From assembly GCA_900551855.1 (NCBI GenBank), contig URXM01000004.1, positions 59,794-123,793 on the forward strand: 64,000 nucleotides of DNA, given 5' to 3'. This stretch comes from an uncultured Eubacteriales bacterium. Lineage in GTDB: Bacteria; Bacillota; Clostridia; Christensenellales; UBA1242. The notes beneath the pieces are model-generated. The model worked only from the letters and a program-made list of their open reading frames with translations, had not been told where the DNA came from and did no database searches. This document shows, one piece after another, positions 1-7,394 of the stretch. The translations under genes were made by a program, and so were the position numbers. Within the stretch, counting starts at the first letter, position 1, and the number at the start of each line of letters is the position of its first letter.

Positions 1-240
1 ATCATTAAATTGTTTTTGAGTAAAAATATGGAGTTTTTGTTGTATGACTGCTATCAAAAAGCATATTCAATTTTGAGAAACGGCGAAAAAACAAAAATTT
101 CTCATATACGGGAATATTCTGAAAGAATGTTTATTGGGGAGTTGTTTAGTCTTGAAATGTGTTGGATAAAAAGTGGTATGAAAGAATCCCCAACAGAACT
201 TGCAAGAATTTATAAACTTATTCATTTTTATAGAAAATAA
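1..240 (+). CDS. TetR/AcrR-like regulator, C-terminal fragment (5' end outside window)
   Basis: The frame is open from base 1 to a TAA at 238-240, so only the C-terminal ~79 residues are visible. The helical stretch ending in 'SGMKESPTELARIYKLI' resembles the C-terminal ligand/dimerisation domain of TetR-family repressors, where a 'W..NGM.ESP.E.' motif is common. No DNA-binding domain is visible because it would lie upstream. A TTG at base 10 could in principle start a 76-aa protein, but no ribosome-binding site can be judged there, so a truncated longer gene is preferred. The assignment is by recall of the motif and is moderate to weak. Confidence 0.5.
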   Translation: MIKLFLSKNMEFLLYDCYQKAYSILRNGEKTKISHIREYSERMFIGELFSLEMCWIKSGMKESPTELARIYKLIHFYRK

Positions 241-328
241 GCGTTTAATCAATTTTTGCTCATATCAATTAGACATTTTGTTTGTCTTAATATATAATAT
301 TTCAAAAGAAATTTGTGGGAGAAGAAAA

Positions 329-685
329 GTGACAAATTTTCAAAACATTATTGAATATGTGGAGAAAAAATCGAAATTTATCGGTTATCTTTTGCATTGC
401 AAAAATGTTGAGGAGGTGCAGTCTGCTCTTGACGAACTTAGAAAAGAGCATAAAAAAGCAACACATATTTGTTATGCCTATTCTTTGAAAAATCCTTTTA
501 TGGAAAAAGCGGTAGATGATGGAGAACCTGGTGGAACAGCAGGCAGACCAATCCTTTCTGTTTTGCAAAAGAAGGGAGTTTCAGATGTTTGTGTTTTTGT
601 TGTTAGATATTTTGGTGGGATAAAACTCGGTGCTGGCGGGCTTGTGAGAGCATACACAAAAACAACAAGTGAGGTATTGAAATAA
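329..685 (+). CDS. YigZ/IMPACT (UPF0029) family protein, short form
   Basis: UPF0029/IMPACT N-terminal domain, 118 aa from a GTG start at 329. Hallmarks of the family are 'HICYAY', 'DDGEPGGTAGRPIL' and 'VVRYFGGIKLGAGGLVRAY'. The GTG is preceded by a GGGAG-type site at about 317-321; upstream in-frame residues back to base 200 look non-coding and overlap the preceding gene. Bacterial YigZ proteins usually have about 200 residues with a second, DUF1949-like domain; this one stops after the first domain. The biochemical role in bacteria is poorly defined (IMPACT in eukaryotes binds Gcn1). It lies 21 bases upstream of recX and is probably co-transcribed. Confidence 0.85.
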   Translation: MTNFQNIIEYVEKKSKFIGYLLHCKNVEEVQSALDELRKEHKKATHICYAYSLKNPFMEKAVDDGEPGGTAGRPILSVLQKKGVSDVCVFVVRYFGGIKLGAGGLVRAYTKTTSEVLK

Positions 686-706
686 AATTTTTTACAAGGA
701 GAGCGA

Positions 707-1339
707 ATGACAATCACAAAAATTAAGCGTATTGGAAACACAAGCAGATATCACCTTTATGTTGATGACAAATGGTGTGGTGTTTTTCTTGATGAAATTT
801 TGGCCTTTTATCACTTCAAAACCGATATGGAAATTGATGAAGATGAATTTAAAAAGATAAAAGAAGAAAATGATCAGAAAGTTGCTTTTGATATGGCTGT
901 TTCTTATTTGGAAAAATATGTGGTAAGCGAAAAGGGTTTGAAAGATTATTTAAAGAAAAAATCTTTCGACGGAAAAGTGATAGAAAAAACTGTTGAAAAA
1001 TTGAGAGATTATGGGTTTATTGATGATGAGAAATTTGCAAAAAACTATTTTGAAACTTTGAATGCAAGCAAAGGGAAAAGAGCAATTGCAAACAAGTTGA
1101 AAGAGAAAGGAATATCTTCTGAAATCATTGAAAACTTATTGGAAAATGTTGATGAAGATTCACAAATTGAAATGGCAACGGCACTTGCTAAAAAATTCGT
1201 TAAAAATCGCCAAATTGATACAAAATTAAAGCAAAAATGCCTTGCTCATCTTATTTACAAGGGGTATGATTATAGCGTGGCACAGAAAGCAACGAAAAAT
1301 GCCCTTGAAAACTTAGGAGAAAATGATGATTGGATTTGA
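707..1339 (+). CDS. recX: Regulatory protein RecX
   Basis: RecX modulates the RecA recombinase filament. The 210-aa product has the three-helix repeats typical of RecX: 'DMAVSYLEKYVVSEKGLKDYLKKK' region, then 'VIEKTVEKLRDYGFIDDEKFAKNYF', then 'GKRAIANKLKEKGIS', and a final repeat near the C-terminus. An AAGGAG-type site lies just before the ATG. The 3' end overlaps acpS, indicating one transcript. RecA itself is not in this window. Family assignment is from the characteristic tandem repeat pattern and the usual length. Confidence 0.85.
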   Translation: MTITKIKRIGNTSRYHLYVDDKWCGVFLDEILAFYHFKTDMEIDEDEFKKIKEENDQKVAFDMAVSYLEKYVVSEKGLKDYLKKKSFDGKVIEKTVEKLRDYGFIDDEKFAKNYFETLNASKGKRAIANKLKEKGISSEIIENLLENVDEDSQIEMATALAKKFVKNRQIDTKLKQKCLAHLIYKGYDYSVAQKATKNALENLGENDDWI

Positions 1340-1679
1340 TTTACAAGAAGTGAGTAGAATTAAAAACGAAGATAAACTGCTTGAAAAGATTGCTCTTGAA
1401 AACGAAATTGCTTACATAGATAAATTTGCAAAAAACAGGAAAGAAAAAGTGGCAACACTTTGGGCAGTTAAGGAAGCGGTTTTCAAAGCCCTTGATATTT
1501 CAAGTGGGGAGATTTCTTTTAAAGAAATTGAACTTTCGCACAAAGAAAGTGGTGCTCCAATTGTCAAATTGACAGGAAAAGCGTTGAAGCGTTTTGAAGA
1601 ATTGAAGGGTAAGGAAATCAATGTTTCAATCTCTCACCAAAAAAATATTGTTGGGGCAGTGGTTGAAATTGTGAAATAA
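1326..1679 (+). CDS. acpS: Holo-[acyl-carrier-protein] synthase
   Basis: AcpS transfers 4'-phosphopantetheine from CoA to a serine of acyl carrier protein, activating fatty acid synthesis. The product (117 aa) has the magnesium-binding N-terminal 'GFDLQEVSRI' (family consensus G.D..EI.RI), the 'WAVKEAVFKAL' helix carrying the second metal ligand, and 'VSISHQKNIVGAVV' near the end. Two consecutive ATGs lie at 1323 and 1326; AGGAG at 1315-1319 is 6 bases from the second, so 1326 is preferred. It overlaps the end of recX by 14 bases and is followed by a terminator hairpin. Confidence 0.9.
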   Translation: MIGFDLQEVSRIKNEDKLLEKIALENEIAYIDKFAKNRKEKVATLWAVKEAVFKALDISSGEISFKEIELSHKESGAPIVKLTGKALKRFEELKGKEINVSISHQKNIVGAVVEIVK

Positions 1680-1697
1680 ACAAATCGTTGCAAACAT

Positions 1698-1736
1698 AAA
1701 GTGTCATTCAAAATATGATTGGCACTTTTTCTTTTT
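1698..1736 (+). terminator. Rho-independent terminator after acpS
   Basis: AAAGTGTCA at 1698-1706 can pair with TGGCACTTT at 1720-1728 (one G-T pair), followed directly by a T-rich tract. It closes the yigZ-like, recX, acpS transcript. Confidence 0.8.
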
Positions 1737-1805
1737 ACTAATGAATAAAATTTTCTACTTGTTTTAAAATAAGTATAAAATTTTGATAAACAGGAGATAT
1801 TTTTT

Positions 1806-2054
1806 GTGAAAGAAAATGTTTTTCTTGAGCTTGAAAAAAGAGTGGGAAAAATTGAAAAGGAATATGGTTCCCTTGAAAATTTTGTCGTAAACTCAACAAT
1901 TACAGATGAAAAACATAGAATGAGAATGGAAGGAGAAAATCCTTCTTTATACAAAGAGATGTCTCTTGTTTATCAAGACCTTTTTGACCTTGAACTTGCA
2001 GACCTCTTTGATTTTCAAAAATTGGCAGGTTCGTTTGATGGAGAATTCAGTTAA
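1806..2054 (+). CDS. Hypothetical 82-aa protein coupled to mazF (candidate antitoxin)
   Basis: Small acidic protein of 82 aa starting at GTG 1806, preceded by a good AGGAGAT site at 1791-1797. Its 3' end overlaps the start of the MazF gene by 17 bases, the classic arrangement for a toxin-antitoxin pair. I do not recognise the sequence: it lacks an obvious ribbon-helix-helix or AbrB-type motif of known MazE antitoxins. The C-terminal half is rich in Asp, Glu, Leu and Phe ('LFDLELADLFDF'), the sort of acidic amphipathic segment that could occupy the toxin's RNA groove. That role is inference from position and composition only. Confidence 0.6.
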   Translation: MKENVFLELEKRVGKIEKEYGSLENFVVNSTITDEKHRMRMEGENPSLYKEMSLVYQDLFDLELADLFDFQKLAGSFDGEFS

Positions 2055-2391
2055 AAGAGGTGATATATACTTTGCCGATCTCAGTCCTGTTGTTGGGAGT
2101 GAGCAAGGTGGTATTCGTCCTGTTCTCGTCATACAAAACGATGTCGGAAACAAATATTCTCCTACTGTGATTGTTTCGGCAATAACAAGTCAACTTTCCA
2201 AAGCAAAATTGCCTACACATATCGAACTGTCTTCTGAGGCTTATCATCTTCCAAAAAACTCTGTTGTTTTGTTGGAACAAATAAGAACTCTTGACAAGCG
2301 TAGGCTCAAAGAAAAAATCACTGTTATTGATGAAAGAAAAATGAAAGAAGTCAATCGTGCTCTTTTGATTTCTTTGGGATTTGTTAATTAA
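2038..2391 (+). CDS. MazF/PemK-family mRNA interferase (EndoA-like toxin)
   Basis: MazF-type endoribonuclease, 117 aa from ATG 2038. Family hallmarks are 'VKRGDIYFADLSPVVGSEQGGIRPVLVIQN' region near the N-terminus (G-D-I-Y/W and the catalytic-site G.RPV.V.QN), 'PTVIVSAITSQ', 'KLPTHIEL' and the closing 'VLLEQIRTLDKRRL'. These match Bacillus EndoA/NdoA, which cleaves single-stranded mRNA at UACAU-type sites. In-frame residues upstream of 2038 belong to the overlapping upstream gene and are not needed. Likely co-expressed with that 82-aa partner through translational coupling. Chromosomal MazF in Firmicutes often sits near acpS and alr; acpS is indeed just upstream. Confidence 0.92.
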   Translation: MENSVKRGDIYFADLSPVVGSEQGGIRPVLVIQNDVGNKYSPTVIVSAITSQLSKAKLPTHIELSSEAYHLPKNSVVLLEQIRTLDKRRLKEKITVIDERKMKEVNRALLISLGFVN

Positions 2392-2461
2392 GTTTTTGTT
2401 TTTGTTTTAAAGTGGAAAAGATTACAAATCTTTTAAATTGCATTATTTTTTTACAAAAGAC

Positions 2462-2490
2462 TTTACAATTCTGTTATTGTGTGATAAAAT
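2462..2490 (+). promoter_or_regulatory. SigA-type promoter for rpoZ
   Basis: TTTACA at 2462-2467, a 17-base spacer, and TAAAAT at 2485-2490; then AGGAGA at 2508-2513 before the rpoZ ATG. Both promoter and ribosome-binding site are conventional here. Confidence 0.65.
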
Positions 2491-2522
2491 ATAAGCGATT
2501 AAATTTTAGGAGATTTGCTATT

Positions 2523-2726
2523 ATGATGATTGAACCACCTATTGACGAACTCACAAAAAAGGCTAACGGAAACAAATACATTCTTTCAATTATTGCTTCA
2601 AAAAGAGCAAAAGAAATTGAAACAACTCGCAGAGCAGAACTTGCTACTGCTGATAAAAAATCAATCAGTATTGCTCTTGATGAAATTTATGAAGGCAAAA
2701 TTGTCCCAAGCGATGTAAATGATTGA
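2523..2726 (+). CDS. rpoZ: DNA-directed RNA polymerase omega subunit
   Basis: A 67-aa protein with the omega pattern: 'MIEPPIDELTKKANGNKYILSIIASKRAKEI' region (family: P.i..Ll.k..sKY.LvvvaakRAR.l), then 'KSISIALDEIYEGKI' matching the C-terminal 'kpv..Al.EI..gkI'. ATGs at 2523 and 2526 are both possible; AGGAGA at 2508-2513 supports either. Omega helps assemble RNA polymerase by binding beta-prime. It precedes priA, as in many Firmicutes, but gmk and coaBC, which often flank it, are missing here. A longer upstream in-frame extension to 2412 is non-coding by composition. Confidence 0.85.
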   Translation: MMIEPPIDELTKKANGNKYILSIIASKRAKEIETTRRAELATADKKSISIALDEIYEGKIVPSDVND

Positions 2727-2746
2727 TTTAGGCAAAATTTTTGTGA

Positions 2747-2785
2747 TATAATTCTACTGTTGAAAAACGGTAGAATTATTTTTTT
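2747..2785 (+). terminator. Hairpin with U-run between rpoZ and priA, overlapping a TATAAT box
   Basis: AATTCTAC at 2750-2757 pairs with GTAGAATT at 2770-2777, followed by a run of T. A TATAAT (2747-2752) with TTGATT at 2723-2728 (18-base spacer) overlaps the left arm. A transcript from that promoter would begin within the stem and lack the complete hairpin, so the same sequence can end rpoZ transcripts and start priA transcripts. This reading is inference. Confidence 0.6.
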
Positions 2786-2796
2786 GGAGAATAAAT

Positions 2797-4968
2797 TTGT
2801 TTGCAAAAATCATAATTGACCAAGACGCAAAAGCCCTTGACAAAGTTTTTGAATATAGTGTGCCAGAAGATATGTCTGTGCAGGTTGGAGAAAGAGTGAT
2901 TGTTCCTTTTGGCAGTCGCAATCTTCAAGGGTTTATTGTTGGACTGGAAGAGGCTGCAAATTATGATGCAAGCAAAATTAAACCGATAACAAGAAAGATA
3001 GAAGATTTTCCTGTCATAAAAAAAGAGATGCTTGAGCTTATGTTTTATATGGCAGACAAACTGCACTTGAAACTTGCAAGCATACTTCGTTTGTTTTTGC
3101 CTAGTGAAATGAGAACTGACCAAATCAAAGAGTTGATTGTAAGATATGTTAGACTTTCTGATGATGGCAAAATGCCTTCTGCTAGAGCAAAAAAACAACT
3201 TGAAATAGTAGATTTTTTAAAAGAAAACGGAAGACAAAAGTTTACTGAAATTTCAAATCAATTTGGATACGCGCCACTTTCTGCTCTGGTGAAAAGTGGA
3301 ATTGTTGTTGTTGAAGAAGAACAACAAAATCGTGTGCCAGTTTTTGATCAGATAAAAAATGAACAAAGAGTTTTGACACCTTTGCAACAAAGAGCAGTTG
3401 ACACGATTTGTCAAAACAAAACCTATCTTTTGCACGGGGTTACTGGAAGCGGGAAAACTGAAGTCTATATGCATTTGATTGAAAGACAACTGGAGCTTGG
3501 CAAAACTGCACTTATGCTTGTCCCAGAAATTTCTTTGACACCACAAGTTTTGGCAAACTTTAAAGCAAGATTTGGAGATAAAGTTGCACTTATACATAGT
3601 GGTCTTTCTGCTGGCGAACGCTTTGACGAGTGGAGAAGAATTTTCTTTGGAGAAGCAAGAGTTGTCGTTGGGGCAAGGTCGGCGATTTTTACTCCAATTG
3701 AAAATTTGGGGATAATTATCATTGATGAAGAGCACGAACAAAGTTATGTTTCGGAAAGTAATCCAAGATATGACACACATATGGTTGCAGAGTTTAGAAG
3801 AAAATATAACGACTGCACGCTTGTGCTTGGAAGCGCAACGCCATCAATAGAAAGTTATGCAAAAGCCATTGACGGAGAGTATGAACTTGTTGAAATGCCA
3901 GTCCGTGTAAATGGTATGGAAATGCCAAAGATTGTGGTTATTGATATGCTTATGGAAATGCGACAAGGCAACAATCAAATTTTTGCCATTCCACTTATAT
4001 ACGAACTTAAAAATGTGATCGAACAAAAGAAACAGGCAATGATCTTTATCAACAGAAGGGGATTCTCTTCGTTTCAGCGTTGCCGTCAATGTGGATATGT
4101 TGCTAAATGCACAGATTGTGATGTTTCACTTGTTTATCACAGAGCAGAAAACAAACTTAAATGCCATTATTGTGGAAAGAGATTTAAAGCTCTTGATGTT
4201 TGTCCAAGTTGCGGAAGCAGAGATATAAAGCAAGGAGCAATTGGAACAGAGAGAGTTGTTGAAGAATTGCATAAACTTTTCCCTGATGTGAGAATTTTGA
4301 GAATGGACAACGACACCACTTCAAAAAAGAATGGACACAGAGAAATTTTAAACGAATTTAGAAATACAAAACCAGCAATTCTTGTCGGAACTCAAATGAT
4401 TGCAAAAGGGCATGATTTTGAAGATGTTGTTTTGGTGGGAATTGTTGACGCTGATCAAAGTTTGTATCAATCTGATTATCGTTCGATTGAAAGAACTTTC
4501 CAACTTATAACTCAGGTCGCAGGCAGGGCAGGAAGAAGTGCATCGCAGGGCAGAGTTATTTTGCAAACTTACAGCCCAAGACACTATGTTTATAGATTTG
4601 CAAGCAATTATGACTACAAAGGATTTTTCAAAAAAGAAGCAAATTTGAGAAAGGTCACAAACTTTCCACCTTATGCAAGAATTGTCAGAATTTTGTTCAC
4701 TCACGAAAATGAAAATACTGTGGCACAAGAATGTAAAGTATGCTATAATAAAGTCAAAGCAGTGAGAGATGCTTACAACCAAGATTTTGTTTATTTGGAT
4801 GTTATGAAAGCACCACTCAACAAAATTAAAAACAAATTTAGATATCAAATTATGATGAGATTTAAGCTTGATAAGGCTGATGAAATTGAAAAGAAAATTT
4901 ACGAATGCATTGATGAAAAATGTAAAAGTTCGGTTTTCTTTGAAATCAATCCAAACAATTTAAGTTAG
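2797..4968 (+). CDS. priA: Primosomal protein N' (replication restart helicase)
   Basis: PriA recognises stalled forks and reloads the replisome. The 723-aa product shows the N-terminal DNA-binding domain, a Walker A 'GVTGSGKTEVY' at about residue 213, 'DEEH' at about 310, and zinc-binding cysteines between about residues 428 and 478 (CRQCGY...CTDC...CHYCG...CPSCG). Helicase motifs 'GTQMIAKGHDF' and 'QVAGRAGR' follow. It starts at TTG 2797 with GGAGA upstream. It is followed after 10 bases by def, the usual Firmicutes order priA-def-fmt. Confidence 0.96.
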   Translation: MFAKIIIDQDAKALDKVFEYSVPEDMSVQVGERVIVPFGSRNLQGFIVGLEEAANYDASKIKPITRKIEDFPVIKKEMLELMFYMADKLHLKLASILRLFLPSEMRTDQIKELIVRYVRLSDDGKMPSARAKKQLEIVDFLKENGRQKFTEISNQFGYAPLSALVKSGIVVVEEEQQNRVPVFDQIKNEQRVLTPLQQRAVDTICQNKTYLLHGVTGSGKTEVYMHLIERQLELGKTALMLVPEISLTPQVLANFKARFGDKVALIHSGLSAGERFDEWRRIFFGEARVVVGARSAIFTPIENLGIIIIDEEHEQSYVSESNPRYDTHMVAEFRRKYNDCTLVLGSATPSIESYAKAIDGEYELVEMPVRVNGMEMPKIVVIDMLMEMRQGNNQIFAIPLIYELKNVIEQKKQAMIFINRRGFSSFQRCRQCGYVAKCTDCDVSLVYHRAENKLKCHYCGKRFKALDVCPSCGSRDIKQGAIGTERVVEELHKLFPDVRILRMDNDTTSKKNGHREILNEFRNTKPAILVGTQMIAKGHDFEDVVLVGIVDADQSLYQSDYRSIERTFQLITQVAGRAGRSASQGRVILQTYSPRHYVYRFASNYDYKGFFKKEANLRKVTNFPPYARIVRILFTHENENTVAQECKVCYNKVKAVRDAYNQDFVYLDVMKAPLNKIKNKFRYQIMMRFKLDKADEIEKKIYECIDEKCKSSVFFEINPNNLS

Positions 4969-4978
4969 GGAGAAAAAT

Positions 4979-5455
4979 ATGGCAACAAGAAAAATAGTCA
5001 TTTTAGGGAATGAAACTTTAAGGAAAAAATCAAAACCAGTTGTGGCTTTTGATGACTCTCTTGGCATCCTTCTTGATGATATGAAGACAACTATGATTGA
5101 GAAAAAAGGAGTGGGTATTTCTGCTGTTCAAGTGGGAGTGCTTCGCCGTGCAATCGTGATTGAAGTGGAACAAGGGAAGTATTTAGAAATCATAAATCCA
5201 GAAATAATCAAAACAAGAGGCCGTGTAAGTGACACTGAAGGATGTTTGAGTATTCCAGGATTTTTCTGTGATGTGCCAAGACCAAAATATGTCAAAATCA
5301 CAGCACAAGACAGGCACGGAAAACCTTTTGAATTTGAAGCAGAAGGTTATATTGCTCGTTGCGTTTGTCATGAGATTGATCACTTAAATGGAGTCCTTTT
5401 TGTTGATTTGACAGAAGAAGGAAGAGAATATAAAAAAGAACACGGAGTTGACTGA
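4979..5455 (+). CDS. def: Peptide deformylase
   Basis: Removes the N-formyl group from nascent proteins (metal hydrolase). In 158 aa the three motifs appear: motif 1 'GVGISAVQVG' at about residue 44, motif 2 'EGCLSIPG' at about 87, with the metal-binding Cys, and motif 3 'HEIDHLNGVLF' at about 131. Motif 1 differs from the textbook G.GLAAPQ: 'SAVQ' replaces 'AAPQ', but the catalytic Gln is kept. GGGAGA precedes the ATG. The stop overlaps the fmt start by one base, so the formylation and deformylation enzymes are co-translated. Confidence 0.95.
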   Translation: MATRKIVILGNETLRKKSKPVVAFDDSLGILLDDMKTTMIEKKGVGISAVQVGVLRRAIVIEVEQGKYLEIINPEIIKTRGRVSDTEGCLSIPGFFCDVPRPKYVKITAQDRHGKPFEFEAEGYIARCVCHEIDHLNGVLFVDLTEEGREYKKEHGVD

Positions 5456-6369
5456 TGAAAATTTTGTTTTTTGGAACACCAAGATTTGCTGAAATCATTT
5501 TAAATGGGCTTGTTGAAAACAAGTTTGATGTTGTTGGCGTAGTTTGTCAAAATGACAAACCTGCTGGGCGTGGAAACAAAATAAAGACACCACATATTGT
5601 TGAGCTTGCAAAACAATTTGAAATACCAGTTTATCAATTTGAAAAAATAAAAGAACATATTGATGATTTCAAAGCTATGGATTATGACTTGGCAGTCACT
5701 GCTTCTTATGGAAAAATTTTGCCAAAGAGTTTTCTTGATATCAAACCTTGCATAAATGTTCATCCTTCTATGTTGCCAAAATATAGGGGTGCAACACCAA
5801 TTCAAACTGCACTTTTAAATGGTGACACAATGACAGGTGTCACTGTTATGAAGACAGAAGTTGGCATGGATGATGGAGACATTTTCGAGCAAAAAGAAGT
5901 GGAGATTTTGCCAGAAGATGACTATATCTCTCTTTTGGACAAACTTGCGTATGTTGGACTTGATTTGCTGATTGATGTGTTGAAAAAAATTGATAACGGA
6001 ACCGCTGTAAGAACTCCACAAGATGACAGCAAAGCTACATTTGTTAAACTCATACAAAAAGAAGATGCTTTGCTTGATTTTTCTATGCCTGTTGAAAGTT
6101 TGGTAAATAAAGTTAGAGCTTTTGTGGAAAATCCTGTGGCTTTTTTCATTTTGGGGGAGGACAGAATAAAAGTTTACAAAGCAAAAGTTACGAATATGAG
6201 CACTGATGCACCTGTTGGACAAATTGTTTCAACAAGAAAGCATTTTCTTATTCAAGCAAAAGATGGAGTCATTGAAATCCTTAAATGCCAGTCTGCTGGT
6301 GGGAAGGTTTTGGATGCAAGCAGTTTCTTGAATGGCTATAGATTTAAAACTTTGGTGGTGAATTTATGA
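5455..6369 (+). CDS. fmt: Methionyl-tRNA formyltransferase
   Basis: Transfers formyl from 10-formyl-tetrahydrofolate to initiator Met-tRNA. The 304-aa protein starts 'MKILFFGTPRFAE' (nucleotide-binding-like fold) and carries 'INVHPSMLPKYRGATPIQ' at about residue 103 with the catalytic Asn-His; 'GVTVMKTEVGMDDGDI' and the C-terminal OB-like domain follow. It overlaps def by 1 base and rlmN by 4 bases (ATGA). The C-terminal domain looks complete. rsmB (sun), which follows fmt in most Firmicutes, is absent and rlmN follows directly. Confidence 0.96.
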   Translation: MKILFFGTPRFAEIILNGLVENKFDVVGVVCQNDKPAGRGNKIKTPHIVELAKQFEIPVYQFEKIKEHIDDFKAMDYDLAVTASYGKILPKSFLDIKPCINVHPSMLPKYRGATPIQTALLNGDTMTGVTVMKTEVGMDDGDIFEQKEVEILPEDDYISLLDKLAYVGLDLLIDVLKKIDNGTAVRTPQDDSKATFVKLIQKEDALLDFSMPVESLVNKVRAFVENPVAFFILGEDRIKVYKAKVTNMSTDAPVGQIVSTRKHFLIQAKDGVIEILKCQSAGGKVLDASSFLNGYRFKTLVVNL

Positions 6370-7394
6370 TTCTTGATATGAACTTAACAGAGCTTACTGA
6401 ATATGTTAAAAATTTGCAAGAGCCAGCTTATAGAGCAAAACAACTCTATGAAGGTTGTATGCTTGGGAAAAATTTGGAAGAAATTTCAAATTTACCAAAA
6501 ACATTTAAAGAAAAAATTGTAAATGATTATCCAAAATATGAAGCTGTTGCACATCTTGTAAGCAAGGACGGGACTCAAAAAGTCGCATTAAAACTTGCTG
6601 ACGGAAGCATTGTTGAAAGCGTTTTGTTGAAATATAAATATGGATATACAGTTTGTGTTTCTACACAAGTTGGTTGCAGAATGGGTTGCAAGTTTTGTGC
6701 TTCAACTTTAAACGGCTTGCAAAGAAATTTAAGTGCGGGAGAAATCCTTCTTCAAATTTTGTTTTTCAATCGCTTGCTGGGTGGTACTTTGAAAGAAAGA
6801 AAAGTGACAAATGTTGTGCTTATGGGCTGCGGAGAACCTTTGGACAACTATGACAATGTTTGCAAATTTTTGAGATTGGTTTCTGATGAAAATGGATTGA
6901 ACATAAGTCAAAGAAATATCTCATTGTCAACTTGTGGTTTGGTGCCAAATATTTATAAACTTGCTGATGACGGTTTTACCGTGACCTTGACAATTTCATT
7001 GCACGCACCAAATGACGAACTTAGAAAAACAATAATGCCTATTGCAAACGCATACAGCATAAGTGAAATTTTGAAAGCGTGTGATTATTATTTTGAAAAG
7101 ACAGGAAGAAGAATTGAGTTTGAATATTCTCTTATTGAAGGAGTAAATGACGGAGATAAAGAGATCAAACAACTTGCACAAATTTTGAAAGGCAAAACTT
7201 GTCACGTAAATTTGATACCACTTAATTCTGTGAAAGAGAAATCTTTGATTGGCGTGACTCGCAAGAAAGCTTATGTTCTTGCAGGGAAGCTAGAGAAAAT
7301 GGGCATAAATGCAACTGTAAGACGCACAATGGGAGAAGATATTGAAGGCGCTTGTGGACAACTTCGAAATCGAATTGGAGGTAAAAATGCTTAA
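6366..7394 (+). CDS. rlmN: 23S rRNA (adenine2503-C2)-methyltransferase (radical SAM)
   Basis: RlmN methylates A2503 of 23S rRNA, and some tRNAs, by a radical-SAM, cysteine-relay mechanism. The 342-aa product has the iron-sulfur motif 'CRMGCKFCAST' (CxxxCxxC) at about residue 103, 'LMGCGEPLDNYDNV', 'ISLHAPNDELR' and the second catalytic cysteine in 'GACGQL' near the C-terminus. It overlaps fmt by 4 and rsgA by 8 bases. Firmicutes normally carry stp (PP2C) and prkC between rlmN and rsgA; they are not here. Confidence 0.96.
   Translation: MILDMNLTELTEYVKNLQEPAYRAKQLYEGCMLGKNLEEISNLPKTFKEKIVNDYPKYEAVAHLVSKDGTQKVALKLADGSIVESVLLKYKYGYTVCVSTQVGCRMGCKFCASTLNGLQRNLSAGEILLQILFFNRLLGGTLKERKVTNVVLMGCGEPLDNYDNVCKFLRLVSDENGLNISQRNISLSTCGLVPNIYKLADDGFTVTLTISLHAPNDELRKTIMPIANAYSISEILKACDYYFEKTGRRIEFEYSLIEGVNDGDKEIKQLAQILKGKTCHVNLIPLNSVKEKSLIGVTRKKAYVLAGKLEKMGINATVRRTMGEDIEGACGQLRNRIGGKNA

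Noticed and set aside
10..240. Complete 76-aa gene starting at TTG 10
   Set aside because: The frame is open to base 1 and the sequence looks like a C-terminal domain, so a truncated longer gene is more likely.
2530..2718. 62-aa ORF inside rpoZ
   Set aside because: Different frame within a recognisable omega subunit; no ribosome-binding site.
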